From GCA-2716065 sp036123135 (GTDB lineage Bacteria; Bacteroidota; Bacteroidia; Flavobacteriales_D; Parvicellaceae), in NCBI GenBank assembly GCA_036123135.1, contig JAZADZ010000019.1, forward strand, positions 1-13,718: 13,718 nucleotides of DNA, read 5' to 3'. The notes under the pieces were generated by a model. That model worked only from the letters and a program-made list of their open reading frames with translations, did not search any database and was not told the origin of the DNA. Positions within the stretch are counted from its first letter, which is position 1. Each line of letters begins with the position of its first letter. Shown here piece by piece: positions 1-5,954 of the stretch. A program made the position numbers and the translations under genes.

Positions 1-210
1 AATTACAATAATCATCCCATCTTGACCAAAATCGTTTTTAAACTGATTGTACTCAATTTGGGTTTTATCATTAGAGGGAAGAAGATTGGCAAATTCGTAT
101 TGGATACCCACTTTTGTTGCGAAATAACCAAACACAACTGTTATTGCAAACAGCAGTGAAAGGATTAAAATCCTGTTTCTCAAAATGATATTAGCAACTG
201 ATTGCCACAT
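1..210 (-). CDS. RND/MMPL-superfamily exporter, N-terminal part only
   Basis: This is the first 70 codons of a gene that reads out of the window at base 1. The protein starts MWQSVANIILRNR and then has one hydrophobic segment at about residues 14-32 (rich in L, I, F, V and A). A soluble stretch follows with YEFANLLPSND and, later, FGQDGMIIVI. A short cytoplasmic start, one membrane helix and then a periplasmic segment of the type 'LLP...N.....F...FG.D..I.V' is typical of COG1033-like RND/MMPL exporters, which are usually about 750-800 residues with 12 helices. The substrate cannot be deduced. The ATG at 208-210 is the natural start because it directly precedes the basic residues and helix. 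The gene diverges from the radical SAM gene across a 124-base AT-rich gap. The family call rests on the N-terminus alone. Confidence 0.7.
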   Translation of the reverse strand, partial: MWQSVANIILRNRILILSLLFAITVVFGYFATKVGIQYEFANLLPSNDKTQIEYNQFKNDFGQDGMIIVI

Positions 211-334
211 GAATTTTATTTATTAAATCATCAAGCTAAATTATGAAATTAATACAAGTAGGTTAGGATTATTAGTGCTTAATGTCAAAGAGTAAGCCAA
301 TTTTAAAATACCTTTAATTAATTTAGCATTTAGC

Positions 335-1351
335 ATGGTTTACAGAGATACTCTAAATATCATAAATAAGATAACAGTTCTTAGACTATTTAATCTATTT
401 AAACTTTACATGAGTTTTCTTGTCTCAAGGATCAGCAAAAAAGGAGCCATACACGGACTACCAGTTGCACTTTCTATTGAACCAACAACAACATGTAATT
501 TAGGCTGTCCAGAATGCCCAAGCGGATTAAGACAATTTACTAGAAAAACTGGTAACCTAAAAAGTGAACTTAATACTAAAATCATAAATGAAATCTCAAC
601 CAGTCTGCTTTACATCAACTATTATTTTCAAGGAGAACCATTTATAAATCGAAATCTATTTGAACTCATCAAAGAAGCATCAAAAAAGAATATTTACACA
701 TCAACGTCAACAAATGCGCATTACTTAACACCAAAAAATGCTGTAAAAACGGTTGAGTCTGGGTTAGATAGATTAATTATTTCTGTAGATGGTACCACTC
801 AAGAAACTTACGAAGCATACAGAAAAGGGGGATCATTAAGTAAAGTAATTCAAGGAACTAAAAACTTAATAAATGCTAAAAGAGATTTAAAAAGTAAAAC
901 ACCGCACATAATATTTCAATTTTTAGTTGTCCGCCAGAACGAACATCAAATAGAAAGTGCCATTAAATTGAGTAAAAATCTTTCTGTTGATGAAATAAGA
1001 TTTAAAACTGCTCAGCTCTACGATTATAAAAACGGTAATCCTCTAATGCCGACAATTGAAAAATACTCAAGATATAAAAAGTCAAAAAATGGAAATTATG
1101 TTCTGAAAAATAAACTATTTAATCATTGCTGGAGAATGTGGAGCAGTAGTGTAGTTACAGTCGATGGGAAACTAGTTCCATGTTGTTTTGATAAGGATGC
1201 AAAATATAAGATTGGTGATTTAAGCAAAAAATCATTTGAGGAAATTTGGAGAAGTAAGGCATATAAAAGACTTCGAAAAGGAATTATTTCCAATCGAAAA
1301 GAAATAGACATTTGTCAGAATTGCACCGAGGGAACAAAAGTATGGACATAA
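335..1351 (+). CDS. Radical SAM protein with SPASM-like C-terminal cysteines
   Basis: A 338-residue protein. The radical SAM signature CNLGCPEC (C54, C58, C61) follows LSIEPTTT, the usual first strand of the barrel. The stretch YYFQGEPFIN is the GEP-type motif that contacts S-adenosylmethionine, and RLIISVDGTTQETYEAYRKGG is typical of SPASM-family enzymes. The C-terminus has C265, CC at 283-284 followed by FDKD, and C327/C330 (CQNC). That is enough ligands for about one auxiliary Fe-S cluster, fewer than the seven-cysteine two-cluster SPASM enzymes. Many relatives modify peptides, but some act on small molecules or sugars, and the substrate here is unknown. No precursor peptide or glycosyltransferase gene is adjacent. 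An alternative start is the ATG at 410 (Met26), but the hydrophobic N-terminal segment before it looks genuine. A strong terminator begins at the stop codon. Confidence 0.85.
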   Translation: MVYRDTLNIINKITVLRLFNLFKLYMSFLVSRISKKGAIHGLPVALSIEPTTTCNLGCPECPSGLRQFTRKTGNLKSELNTKIINEISTSLLYINYYFQGEPFINRNLFELIKEASKKNIYTSTSTNAHYLTPKNAVKTVESGLDRLIISVDGTTQETYEAYRKGGSLSKVIQGTKNLINAKRDLKSKTPHIIFQFLVVRQNEHQIESAIKLSKNLSVDEIRFKTAQLYDYKNGNPLMPTIEKYSRYKKSKNGNYVLKNKLFNHCWRMWSSSVVTVDGKLVPCCFDKDAKYKIGDLSKKSFEEIWRSKAYKRLRKGIISNRKEIDICQNCTEGTKVWT

Positions 1352-1380
1352 AAAAAAGCCCTATGGACAGGGCTTTTTTT
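1351..1380. terminator. Symmetric (bidirectional) intrinsic terminator
   Basis: A run of seven A and GCCCT is followed by a six-base loop (1363-1368) and then AGGGC and seven T. It is a perfect inverted repeat of 12 bases per arm. It reads as a GC hairpin plus U-tract on both strands, so it can end the radical SAM transcript (whose stop codon overlaps its first base) and the convergent lipoprotein transcript (stop codon 18 bases away). Confidence 0.9.
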
Positions 1381-1398
1381 ATCTTTAATTAAGAAATC

Positions 1399-1713
1399 TT
1401 AATGCTCGTCACCATCATGGTGGTCGCCGTCATGATGCTCGCCTTCGTGATCGTGATCATCACCTTCAGCAGCTTCGCCTTCAACAGCTTCGCCTTCAGC
1501 AGCTTCGCCTTCAGCAGCTTCACCTTCGGCAGCTTCACCTTCAACAGCTTCTTCGACAACAGCTTCCATTTCAGCAGCAGCTTCTTCCATTTCTTCAGCA
1601 GCTTCTTCAACAGCAGCTTCCATTTCAGCAGCAGCTTCTTCTACAGCAGCTTCGCCACCACCACATGCAACCATCGTCATGGCAGCAATTGGTAAAATCC
1701 ATAATTTTTTCAT
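1399..1713 (-). CDS. Small acidic Glu/Ala-rich lipoprotein with His/Asp tail
   Basis: A 104-residue protein. Residues 1-17 are a lipoprotein signal: a KK start, a hydrophobic core and the cleavage site MVAC with C17 as the lipidated residue. A GGG linker follows. Residues 21-54 are almost only Glu and Ala with Met at 31, 42 and 49, which suggests a charged helix or coiled coil. Residues 55-84 are six exact or near-exact EA[AV]EG pentapeptides. Residues 85-104 contain seven His among Asp, Glu and Gly (DDHDHEG...HHDGDHHDGDEH), a likely divalent-metal binding tail. I recognise no family and no catalytic residue. Role by inference: an envelope-anchored metal buffer, or a spacer or rod protein. 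Composition bias makes homology searches unreliable. This frame is chosen over the two other open frames because only it has a coherent signal peptide and lipobox. Confidence 0.75.
   Translation of the reverse strand: MKKLWILPIAAMTMVACGGGEAAVEEAAAEMEAAVEEAAEEMEEAAAEMEAVVEEAVEGEAAEGEAAEGEAAEGEAVEGEAAEGDDHDHEGEHHDGDHHDGDEH
1462..1551. repeat. 15-bp tandem repeat, six copies, inside the lipoprotein gene
   Basis: The plus-strand unit is approximately cagcttcgccttcag; on the coding strand it is GAA GCT GCT GAA GGC. Six units encode residues 55-84. Five units (about 1470-1544) are nearly identical at the DNA level, differing mainly at the gcc/acc and last two positions. More degenerate cagctt-containing copies continue to about 1650. 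The unit length is a multiple of three, so copy-number change would keep the reading frame. Confidence 0.85.
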
Positions 1714-1859
1714 TTTTTTAAATTTTAAATAGTAATTAATTAATTAACAACTTGTAAAAGATTACTCAGTAAATAACAAGTATTAAACAAATGTGTTATT
1801 AATTTTTATATTATCCTAATAAAATAAAAAAATAACGCTTAAAATTCATCGAAGAATAA
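1714..1859. other. Intergenic gap between frr end and lipoprotein start
   Basis: 146 bases, almost all A and T, holding a TTAA-rich run (TAATTAATTAATTAA at 1733-1747) just upstream of the lipoprotein start. It must carry the end of the frr transcript and, on the minus strand, the lipoprotein promoter. The sequences TTTG and TAATCTTT occur there on the minus strand, but their spacing (23 bases) is longer than usual. I assign no promoter and no terminator. Confidence 0.4.
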
Positions 1860-2423
1860 TTAAACTTTCATGATATCAACTTCTTTTACTTCAACTAACT
1901 TGTCAATTTTGGAAGAATAAATGTTTGTCAAATCTTGAACTGAATCCTCAGCTGATTTTGTTTGATCTTCAGAAAGGCCATCATTTTTTAATGCTTTAAT
2001 AAAATCATTAGCTTCTTTTCTTGCAGAACGGATTCGAACTTTTGCATTTTCTCCCTCTGCTTTAGCTCTTTTTACGAGTTCTCTTCGTCTTTCTTCAGTA
2101 AGAGTAGGAACAGAAATGATAATTACCTCACCATTATTTTGAGGATTTAGACCTAAATTGGCATTAGTAATTCCTTTCGCTATTTCATCAAGAATACCTT
2201 TTTCCCAAGGCTGAACAGTGAGTGTTTTTGAATCTAAACTACTAATATTTCCAACTTGAGAGATGGGAGTTTGAGCTCCGTAGTAATCAACTTTAACAGA
2301 ATCTAACATTGAAGGTGTTGCCCTACCTGCTCTTATTTTTGTTAGCTCTAAATTAAGTCTGTCGATAGCTGAATTCATCGAATCTTCAGCTTCACTCATC
2401 ATTAAATCTAATTCTTCATCCAT
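1860..2423 (-). CDS. frr: Ribosome recycling factor
   Basis: A 187-residue protein, the usual length for RRF (about 185). It splits the post-termination ribosome together with EF-G in the cytoplasm. The core motif LTKIRAGRATPSMLDSVKV and the following YYGAQTPISQVGNIS are hallmark sequences, as are the central VQPWEKG and the helix segment EERRRELVKRAKAEGENAKV, whose arginines contact rRNA. The whole chain is present with no truncation. It lies 15 bases downstream of pyrH on the same strand, an order very common in bacteria and usual in Bacteroidota. The ATG at 2421-2423 gives a full-length N-terminal helix. No clear terminator is visible after its stop codon in the AT-rich gap to 1714. Confidence 0.97.
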   Translation of the reverse strand: MDEELDLMMSEAEDSMNSAIDRLNLELTKIRAGRATPSMLDSVKVDYYGAQTPISQVGNISSLDSKTLTVQPWEKGILDEIAKGITNANLGLNPQNNGEVIIISVPTLTEERRRELVKRAKAEGENAKVRIRSARKEANDFIKALKNDGLSEDQTKSAEDSVQDLTNIYSSKIDKLVEVKEVDIMKV

Positions 2424-2438
2424 AATAAGTCGATTAAG

Positions 2439-3146
2439 TTATATTTCTACCAAAGTTCCAACATTGTCTCCAGAAACAACTTTTCTGAGGTTTCCTGGTT
2501 CATTCATGTTAAAAACAACAATAGGAACATTATTTTCTTTACAAAGTGTAAATGCTGTCATGTCCATGACTTTCAAATCTTTATTAAATACATCTTTAAA
2601 GGTGATTTTATCAAACATTTTAGCATCTGGATTTTGTTCTGGATCTTCTGAGTAAATACCATTTACTCTTGTTCCTTTTAAAATTACATCCGCGTCAATT
2701 TCAATTGCTCTCAAAGAAGCAGCTGAATCTGTAGTAAAAAATGGATTTCCAGTTCCACTTCCAAAGATAACCACTCTTCCTTTTTCTAAGTGCCTGACTG
2801 CTCTTCTTTTTATAAAAGGTTCAGCAATTTCTTTCATCTCAATAGCCGACTGTAATCTGGAAAATAACCCAACTGATTCAAGTGCAGCTTGTAAAGCCAT
2901 ACTATTAATCATTGTAGCTAACATTCCCATGTAATCACCTTGAGTTCTATCCATTCCGCCCCTTTCTGCCTGAACTCCCCTAAAAATATTACCACCACCA
3001 ATTACAATACCAATCTGAACTCCTAAATCAGAAATCTCTTTAATTTCTTTTGCATACTGCATTAATCGTTCATTGTCAATTCCAAACTTTTTATTTCCCA
3101 TCAGTGCCTCACCACTGAGTTTGAGAAGTATTCTTTTGTATTTCAT
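2439..3146 (-). CDS. pyrH: Uridylate kinase (UMP kinase)
   Basis: A 235-residue member of the amino-acid kinase fold that converts UMP to UDP with ATP. It is the bacterial hexameric type, normally controlled by UTP and GTP. Visible motifs are KLSGEAL near the N-terminus (phosphate binding), IVIGGGNIFRG (glycine-rich UMP/ATP site), the DYMGMLATMINSMALQ helix, GTGNPFFTTDSAA (nucleotide site), LKGTRVNGIYSEDP and MDMTAF. Length matches the family. It is followed by frr after 15 bases. Upstream, a strong terminator lies between tsf and this gene, ending only about 20 bases before the ATG. Expression must therefore come from read-through, or from a promoter inside the tsf end. Confidence 0.97.
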   Translation of the reverse strand: MKYKRILLKLSGEALMGNKKFGIDNERLMQYAKEIKEISDLGVQIGIVIGGGNIFRGVQAERGGMDRTQGDYMGMLATMINSMALQAALESVGLFSRLQSAIEMKEIAEPFIKRRAVRHLEKGRVVIFGSGTGNPFFTTDSAASLRAIEIDADVILKGTRVNGIYSEDPEQNPDAKMFDKITFKDVFNKDLKVMDMTAFTLCKENNVPIVVFNMNEPGNLRKVVSGDNVGTLVEI

Positions 3147-3166
3147 ATATTTTTTAAAAATTATGC

Positions 3167-3192
3167 AAAAAAAAGAGAGCCATTGGCTCTCT
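3167..3192 (-). terminator. Intrinsic terminator between tsf and pyrH
   Basis: Read on the minus strand: AGAGAGCC, a three-base loop AAT, GGCTCTCT, then a run of T ending at 3167. The stem is a perfect 8 bp with four G-C/C-G pairs among the inner bases, and the T run is about eight long. It sits 19 bases after the tsf stop codon and 20 bases before the pyrH start. Confidence 0.85.
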
Positions 3193-3211
3193 AAATATAA
3201 ATATTATCTAG

Positions 3212-4039
3212 TTAAACGGATAATGATATCCTTTTAAAATCCGTAACAGTAAGATCCGGGTTTGTGTCTTTCAAGAATTGTTGAACGGTTTTCTTATTAT
3301 CTCTAATAAAAACTTGATTCATTAAAGTTGTTTCTTTAAAGAATTTGTTAAGTCTACCCATGGCAATTTTCTCAGCCATTTCAGCAGGCTTTCCCTCTTG
3401 AATTGCCAATTCTTTTCCAACCTCAATTTCTCTATCAACAACCTCTTGAGGAACGGAGTTTTTATCCAATGCAATCGGATTCATAGCAGCTACCTGCATT
3501 GCAACTTGTTTTCCCTCATCATCTGCTTTATCGTTCATACCAACAATACTAGCAATTTGATTTCCTGGATGGTTGTAAGCAATGACTTGAACAGCTTCAA
3601 TGATTTCGTATCCTGAAATCTCAATTTTCTCCCCAATCACTCCTGTTTGTTCAGTAATTTTATCACCGATAGATAGACCATTACCGTCAAATGAAAGATT
3701 TAACAACTGATCAACATTTGAAGGTGTTTTTTCAGAAGCAATGTTAGCAATGGTGTGGGCTAATTTTCCGAAATCTTCGTTTTTGGCAACGAAATCTGTT
3801 TCACAATTCAGGCATATTAGAACTCCTTTGGAACTATCATTAGTAGTCTTGGCGATTACTAAGCCTTCTTTGGCGTCTCTATCGCCTCTTTTAGCAGCTA
3901 TTTTTTGACCTTTTTTTCTTAGAAAGTCGATGGCAGCTTGCATATCTCCGTTGGATTCTTGGAGCGCTTTTTTACAGTCCATCATTCCAGAACCTGTCTT
4001 TTTTCTTAACTCATTAACTTCTTTTGCAGAAATACCCAT
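3212..4039 (-). CDS. tsf: Translation elongation factor Ts
   Basis: A 275-residue guanine-nucleotide exchange factor that recycles EF-Tu from GDP to GTP form. The N-terminal UBA-like domain is clear (VNELRKKTGSGMMDCKKAL...NGDMQAAIDFLRKKG, residues 8-44). The signature TDFVA at 81-85, which inserts next to the EF-Tu Mg2+ site, is intact, as is the following KNEDF. The later dimer and core region (VQVIAYNHPGN..., MQVAAMNP) and a C-terminal KTVQQFLKD region are also present. Length fits the Bacteroidota form. It lies 32 bases downstream of rpsB on the same strand, the normal pairing, and is followed by an intrinsic terminator. Confidence 0.97.
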   Translation of the reverse strand: MGISAKEVNELRKKTGSGMMDCKKALQESNGDMQAAIDFLRKKGQKIAAKRGDRDAKEGLVIAKTTNDSSKGVLICLNCETDFVAKNEDFGKLAHTIANIASEKTPSNVDQLLNLSFDGNGLSIGDKITEQTGVIGEKIEISGYEIIEAVQVIAYNHPGNQIASIVGMNDKADDEGKQVAMQVAAMNPIALDKNSVPQEVVDREIEVGKELAIQEGKPAEMAEKIAMGRLNKFFKETTLMNQVFIRDNKKTVQQFLKDTNPDLTVTDFKRISLSV

Positions 4040-4071
4040 ATTAAAAAATTTAAATAGTAATTAAGTGAATG

Positions 4072-4863
4072 TTATTTTTTTTCTTCAGAACTTTCAACAG
4101 CAATAGCTTCCTCTTCTTTGGCCTGTTGAGCAGCTTTTTCTTTTTGTGCTGCAGCATCTGCTTTTTCTTTGGAAGCTCTACGTTCTCCTAAACCTTCTTT
4201 GACTGCATCACACATAGCAGTTAACACAAGATCAATTGATTTTGTGGCATCATCATTAGAAGGAATAACAAAATCTACACCGGAGGGATTTGAATTGGTA
4301 TCTACCATTGCAAATACAGGGATACCTAAATTTTTAGCCTCAGAAAGTGCTATGTGTTCTTTTTTAATGTCAACAATAAAAATGGCAGCAGGGAGTCTTG
4401 ACATTTCAACGACACAACCAAAGATTTTATTCATTTTTTCTCTTTGTCTTGTCATTTGAAGACGTTCTCTTTTGGACATCGTATCAGCAGTCCCATCCTT
4501 CATCATTTTATCTATTGATGAAATTTTTCGAATGGTTTTTCTTGTTGTCTTAAAATTGGTCAACATTCCACCAGGCCATCTTTCGCTTATAAAAGGCATG
4601 TTGGTTTCAGCTACCTTACTTTCTAAAATATCCTTTGCTTGTTTTTTTGTTGCAACAAATAGTATTTTTCTTCCAGACTTTGCAATCTGCTTGAGTGCAT
4701 TTGCAGCCTCATCTATTTTAACAATTGTCTTGTTTAGGTCAATTATATGAATTCCTTTTTTTTCATCAAAAATATAAGGAGCCATACCTGGATTCCACTT
4801 TCTTTTCAAGTGACCAAAGTGAACACCAGCGTCTAATAAATCTTCGAATTTTAAATTTGCCAT
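4072..4863 (-). CDS. rpsB: 30S ribosomal protein S2
   Basis: A 263-residue primary or late-binding small-subunit protein. Hallmarks are LLDAGVHFGHLKRKWNPGM, PYIFDEKKGIHIIDLNKT, ILFVATKKQAKDI, ERWPGGMLTNFKT, RLPAAIFIVD and the DTNSNPSGVDFVIPSNDDA segment. It is slightly longer than the E. coli protein because of a charged Ala/Lys/Glu tail after about residue 230, a common extension in this phylum. The 131-base gap upstream to rpsI is unusually long for this operon and may hold a leader structure. tsf follows after 32 bases. Confidence 0.97.
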   Translation of the reverse strand: MANLKFEDLLDAGVHFGHLKRKWNPGMAPYIFDEKKGIHIIDLNKTIVKIDEAANALKQIAKSGRKILFVATKKQAKDILESKVAETNMPFISERWPGGMLTNFKTTRKTIRKISSIDKMMKDGTADTMSKRERLQMTRQREKMNKIFGCVVEMSRLPAAIFIVDIKKEHIALSEAKNLGIPVFAMVDTNSNPSGVDFVIPSNDDATKSIDLVLTAMCDAVKEGLGERRASKEKADAAAQKEKAAQQAKEEEAIAVESSEEKK

Positions 4864-4994
4864 TATTTTTTGTTTACTTTCTTTTTACTGTGAGAATTTT
4901 TCTCTTTTTTCAGCAGCTCAATCAGTAGCGAAAATCGGTCTAATTGGCTTAGATACTAAAACAGGTTATCGGCAAAGAGAACCTCTTTAGAATT
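4864..4994 (-). promoter_or_regulatory. Possible structured leader of rpsB-tsf
   Basis: The rpsI-rpsB gap, read on the minus strand, contains a small hairpin AAAGAG/CTCTTT (4974-4988) just after rpsI. It is followed by a two-part fold. The outer arms TTAGTA (4954-4959) and TACTGA (4922-4927) pair with one G-U. Inside them, TCTAA (4949-4953) and TTAGA (4939-4943) close a five-base loop. A further short hairpin GAGAA/TTCTC lies nearer the start codon. The S2 gene is autoregulated through its leader in some bacteria, so an autogenous element is plausible. The folds are short and AT-rich, and I cannot match them to a known leader family. Confidence 0.3.
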
Positions 4995-5381
4995 TTAACG
5001 TTTACTAAATTGAAATTTCTTTCTGGCTTTAGGTTGACCAGGTTTTTTTCTTTCTACCATTCTTGGATCTCTAGTCATTAAGCCTTCCGCTTTGAGTGTT
5101 GGTTTAAAGTCGGCGTTGATTTCAACGAGGGCTCTAGAAATGGCTAGACGAACAGCTTCAACTTGACCAGTGTTACCTCCACCACTAACATTAACATTAA
5201 CATTATACTTACCAACAGTATCAGTCAATTCAAAAGGTTGATTGACCTTATATTGCATTACACCGGTGGTAAAATAATCTTTATAGTCTCTTTTATTGAT
5301 AGTAATTTTGCCTTTACCTTTAGAGAGGTAAACTCTAGCTACAGAAGATTTTCTTCTTCCTAATGTATTGATAACATCCAT
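4995..5381 (-). CDS. rpsI: 30S ribosomal protein S9
   Basis: A 128-residue protein of full length. The N-terminal GRRKSSVARVYL motif, GKGKITINKRDYKDYF, VSGGGNTGQVEAVRLAISRAL, and the basic C-terminal tail with DPRMVERKKPGQPKARKKFQFSKR-type ending are diagnostic. The final SKR reaches the P-site tRNA in the 30S subunit. It lies nine bases after rplM, the near-universal L13-S9 pair, and both are surely co-transcribed. Confidence 0.97.
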   Translation of the reverse strand: MDVINTLGRRKSSVARVYLSKGKGKITINKRDYKDYFTTGVMQYKVNQPFELTDTVGKYNVNVNVSGGGNTGQVEAVRLAISRALVEINADFKPTLKAEGLMTRDPRMVERKKPGQPKARKKFQFSKR

Positions 5382-5390
5382 TTTGATTAT

Positions 5391-5867
5391 TTATATTTCC
5401 TTGAGGTTAATTTTTTTTGGCTTTTGTGCTTCTTGGTTGTGTTCGCTTCCAACATACACATAAAGATTCGTGTAAAGTTTATTTCCCAAACGATTTTTAG
5501 GAAGCATTCCCTTAACAGCTTTTTCCACAAGTCTTTCAGGATGCTTAGAAAGAATCTCAGCAGCAGTCAGAGAACGTTGACCACCAGGATATCCAGTGTG
5601 TCGAATGTATTCTTTGGCTTCCCACTTATTTCCAGTTAATTTTACTTTTTCTGCATTGACAACAATGACATTATCACCGCAGTCTACGTGAGGTGTAAAA
5701 TTAACCTTGTGCTTTCCTCTTATCAGACGAGCAACTTTACTAGCTAATCTACCTAATGTTTCTCCATCTGCATCCACAAGTAACCATTCTTTGTTTACTG
5801 TTTCTTTGTTTGCCGAAACCGTTTTATAACTAAGTGTATCCACTTTTTTTGCTTTTAATGTATTCAA
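5391..5867 (-). CDS. rplM: 50S ribosomal protein L13
   Basis: A 158-codon frame when read from a TTG at 5865-5867. Motifs are EWLLVDADGETLGRLASKVA, RGKHKVNFTPHVDCGDNVIVVNAEK, YIRHTGYPGGQR, VEKAVKGMLPKNRLG and VYVGSEHNQEAQKP, all typical of L13, an early-assembly large-subunit protein. The start is uncertain. The TTG is preceded by AAGGAAAG, a purine-rich ribosome-binding-like sequence. However, Flavobacteriales L13 normally begins MDTLSYKT, which corresponds to the in-frame GTG at 5841-5843 (residue 9). I keep the longer coordinates but regard the GTG as at least equally likely. A good promoter lies just upstream, and rpsI follows nine bases after the stop codon. Confidence 0.95.
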   Translation of the reverse strand: MNTLKAKKVDTLSYKTVSANKETVNKEWLLVDADGETLGRLASKVARLIRGKHKVNFTPHVDCGDNVIVVNAEKVKLTGNKWEAKEYIRHTGYPGGQRSLTAAEILSKHPERLVEKAVKGMLPKNRLGNKLYTNLYVYVGSEHNQEAQKPKKINLKEI

Positions 5868-5888
5868 ACTTTCCTTAAAATAGGGGTG

Positions 5889-5919
5889 CGAAGATAGAAT
5901 TTAATTTTCATTCTAACAA
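5889..5919 (-). promoter_or_regulatory. Bacteroidota-type promoter of the rplM operon
   Basis: On the minus strand TTG (5919-5917) is followed after 20 bases by TATCTTCG (5896-5889). This is close to the phylum's -33 TTTG / -7 TAnnTTTG consensus with its normal spacing. Transcription would start about 5883, giving a leader of roughly 16 bases to the TTG or 40 to the GTG start of rplM. Confidence 0.6.
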
Positions 5920-5954
5920 GACATAACTTTTTTTTTCTTGAATGGAAATTATAA

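Noticed and set aside
211..334. Promoters in the gap between the exporter and radical SAM genes
   Set aside because: TA..TTT-like strings occur (for example 309-316) but none has a TTTG or TTG at the right distance.
1389..1610. Alternative minus frame rich in KLLKAK repeats, looking like an amphipathic cationic peptide
   Set aside because: It is the shifted reading of the 15-bp repeat. It has no signal or plausible start context and is contained within the better-supported lipoprotein gene.
1402..1695. Plus-strand frame with FAFSS repeats
   Set aside because: It is the antisense of the same tandem repeat; the absence of stop codons follows from the repeat unit. It also runs head-on from the terminator with no promoter.
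1733..1747. Palindromic TTAA run upstream of the lipoprotein
   Set aside because: Simple AT-rich sequence; a binding site cannot be told from composition.
4169..4928. Plus-strand open frames across rpsB and its leader
   Set aside because: Antisense shadows of a conserved ribosomal gene with no recognisable protein features.
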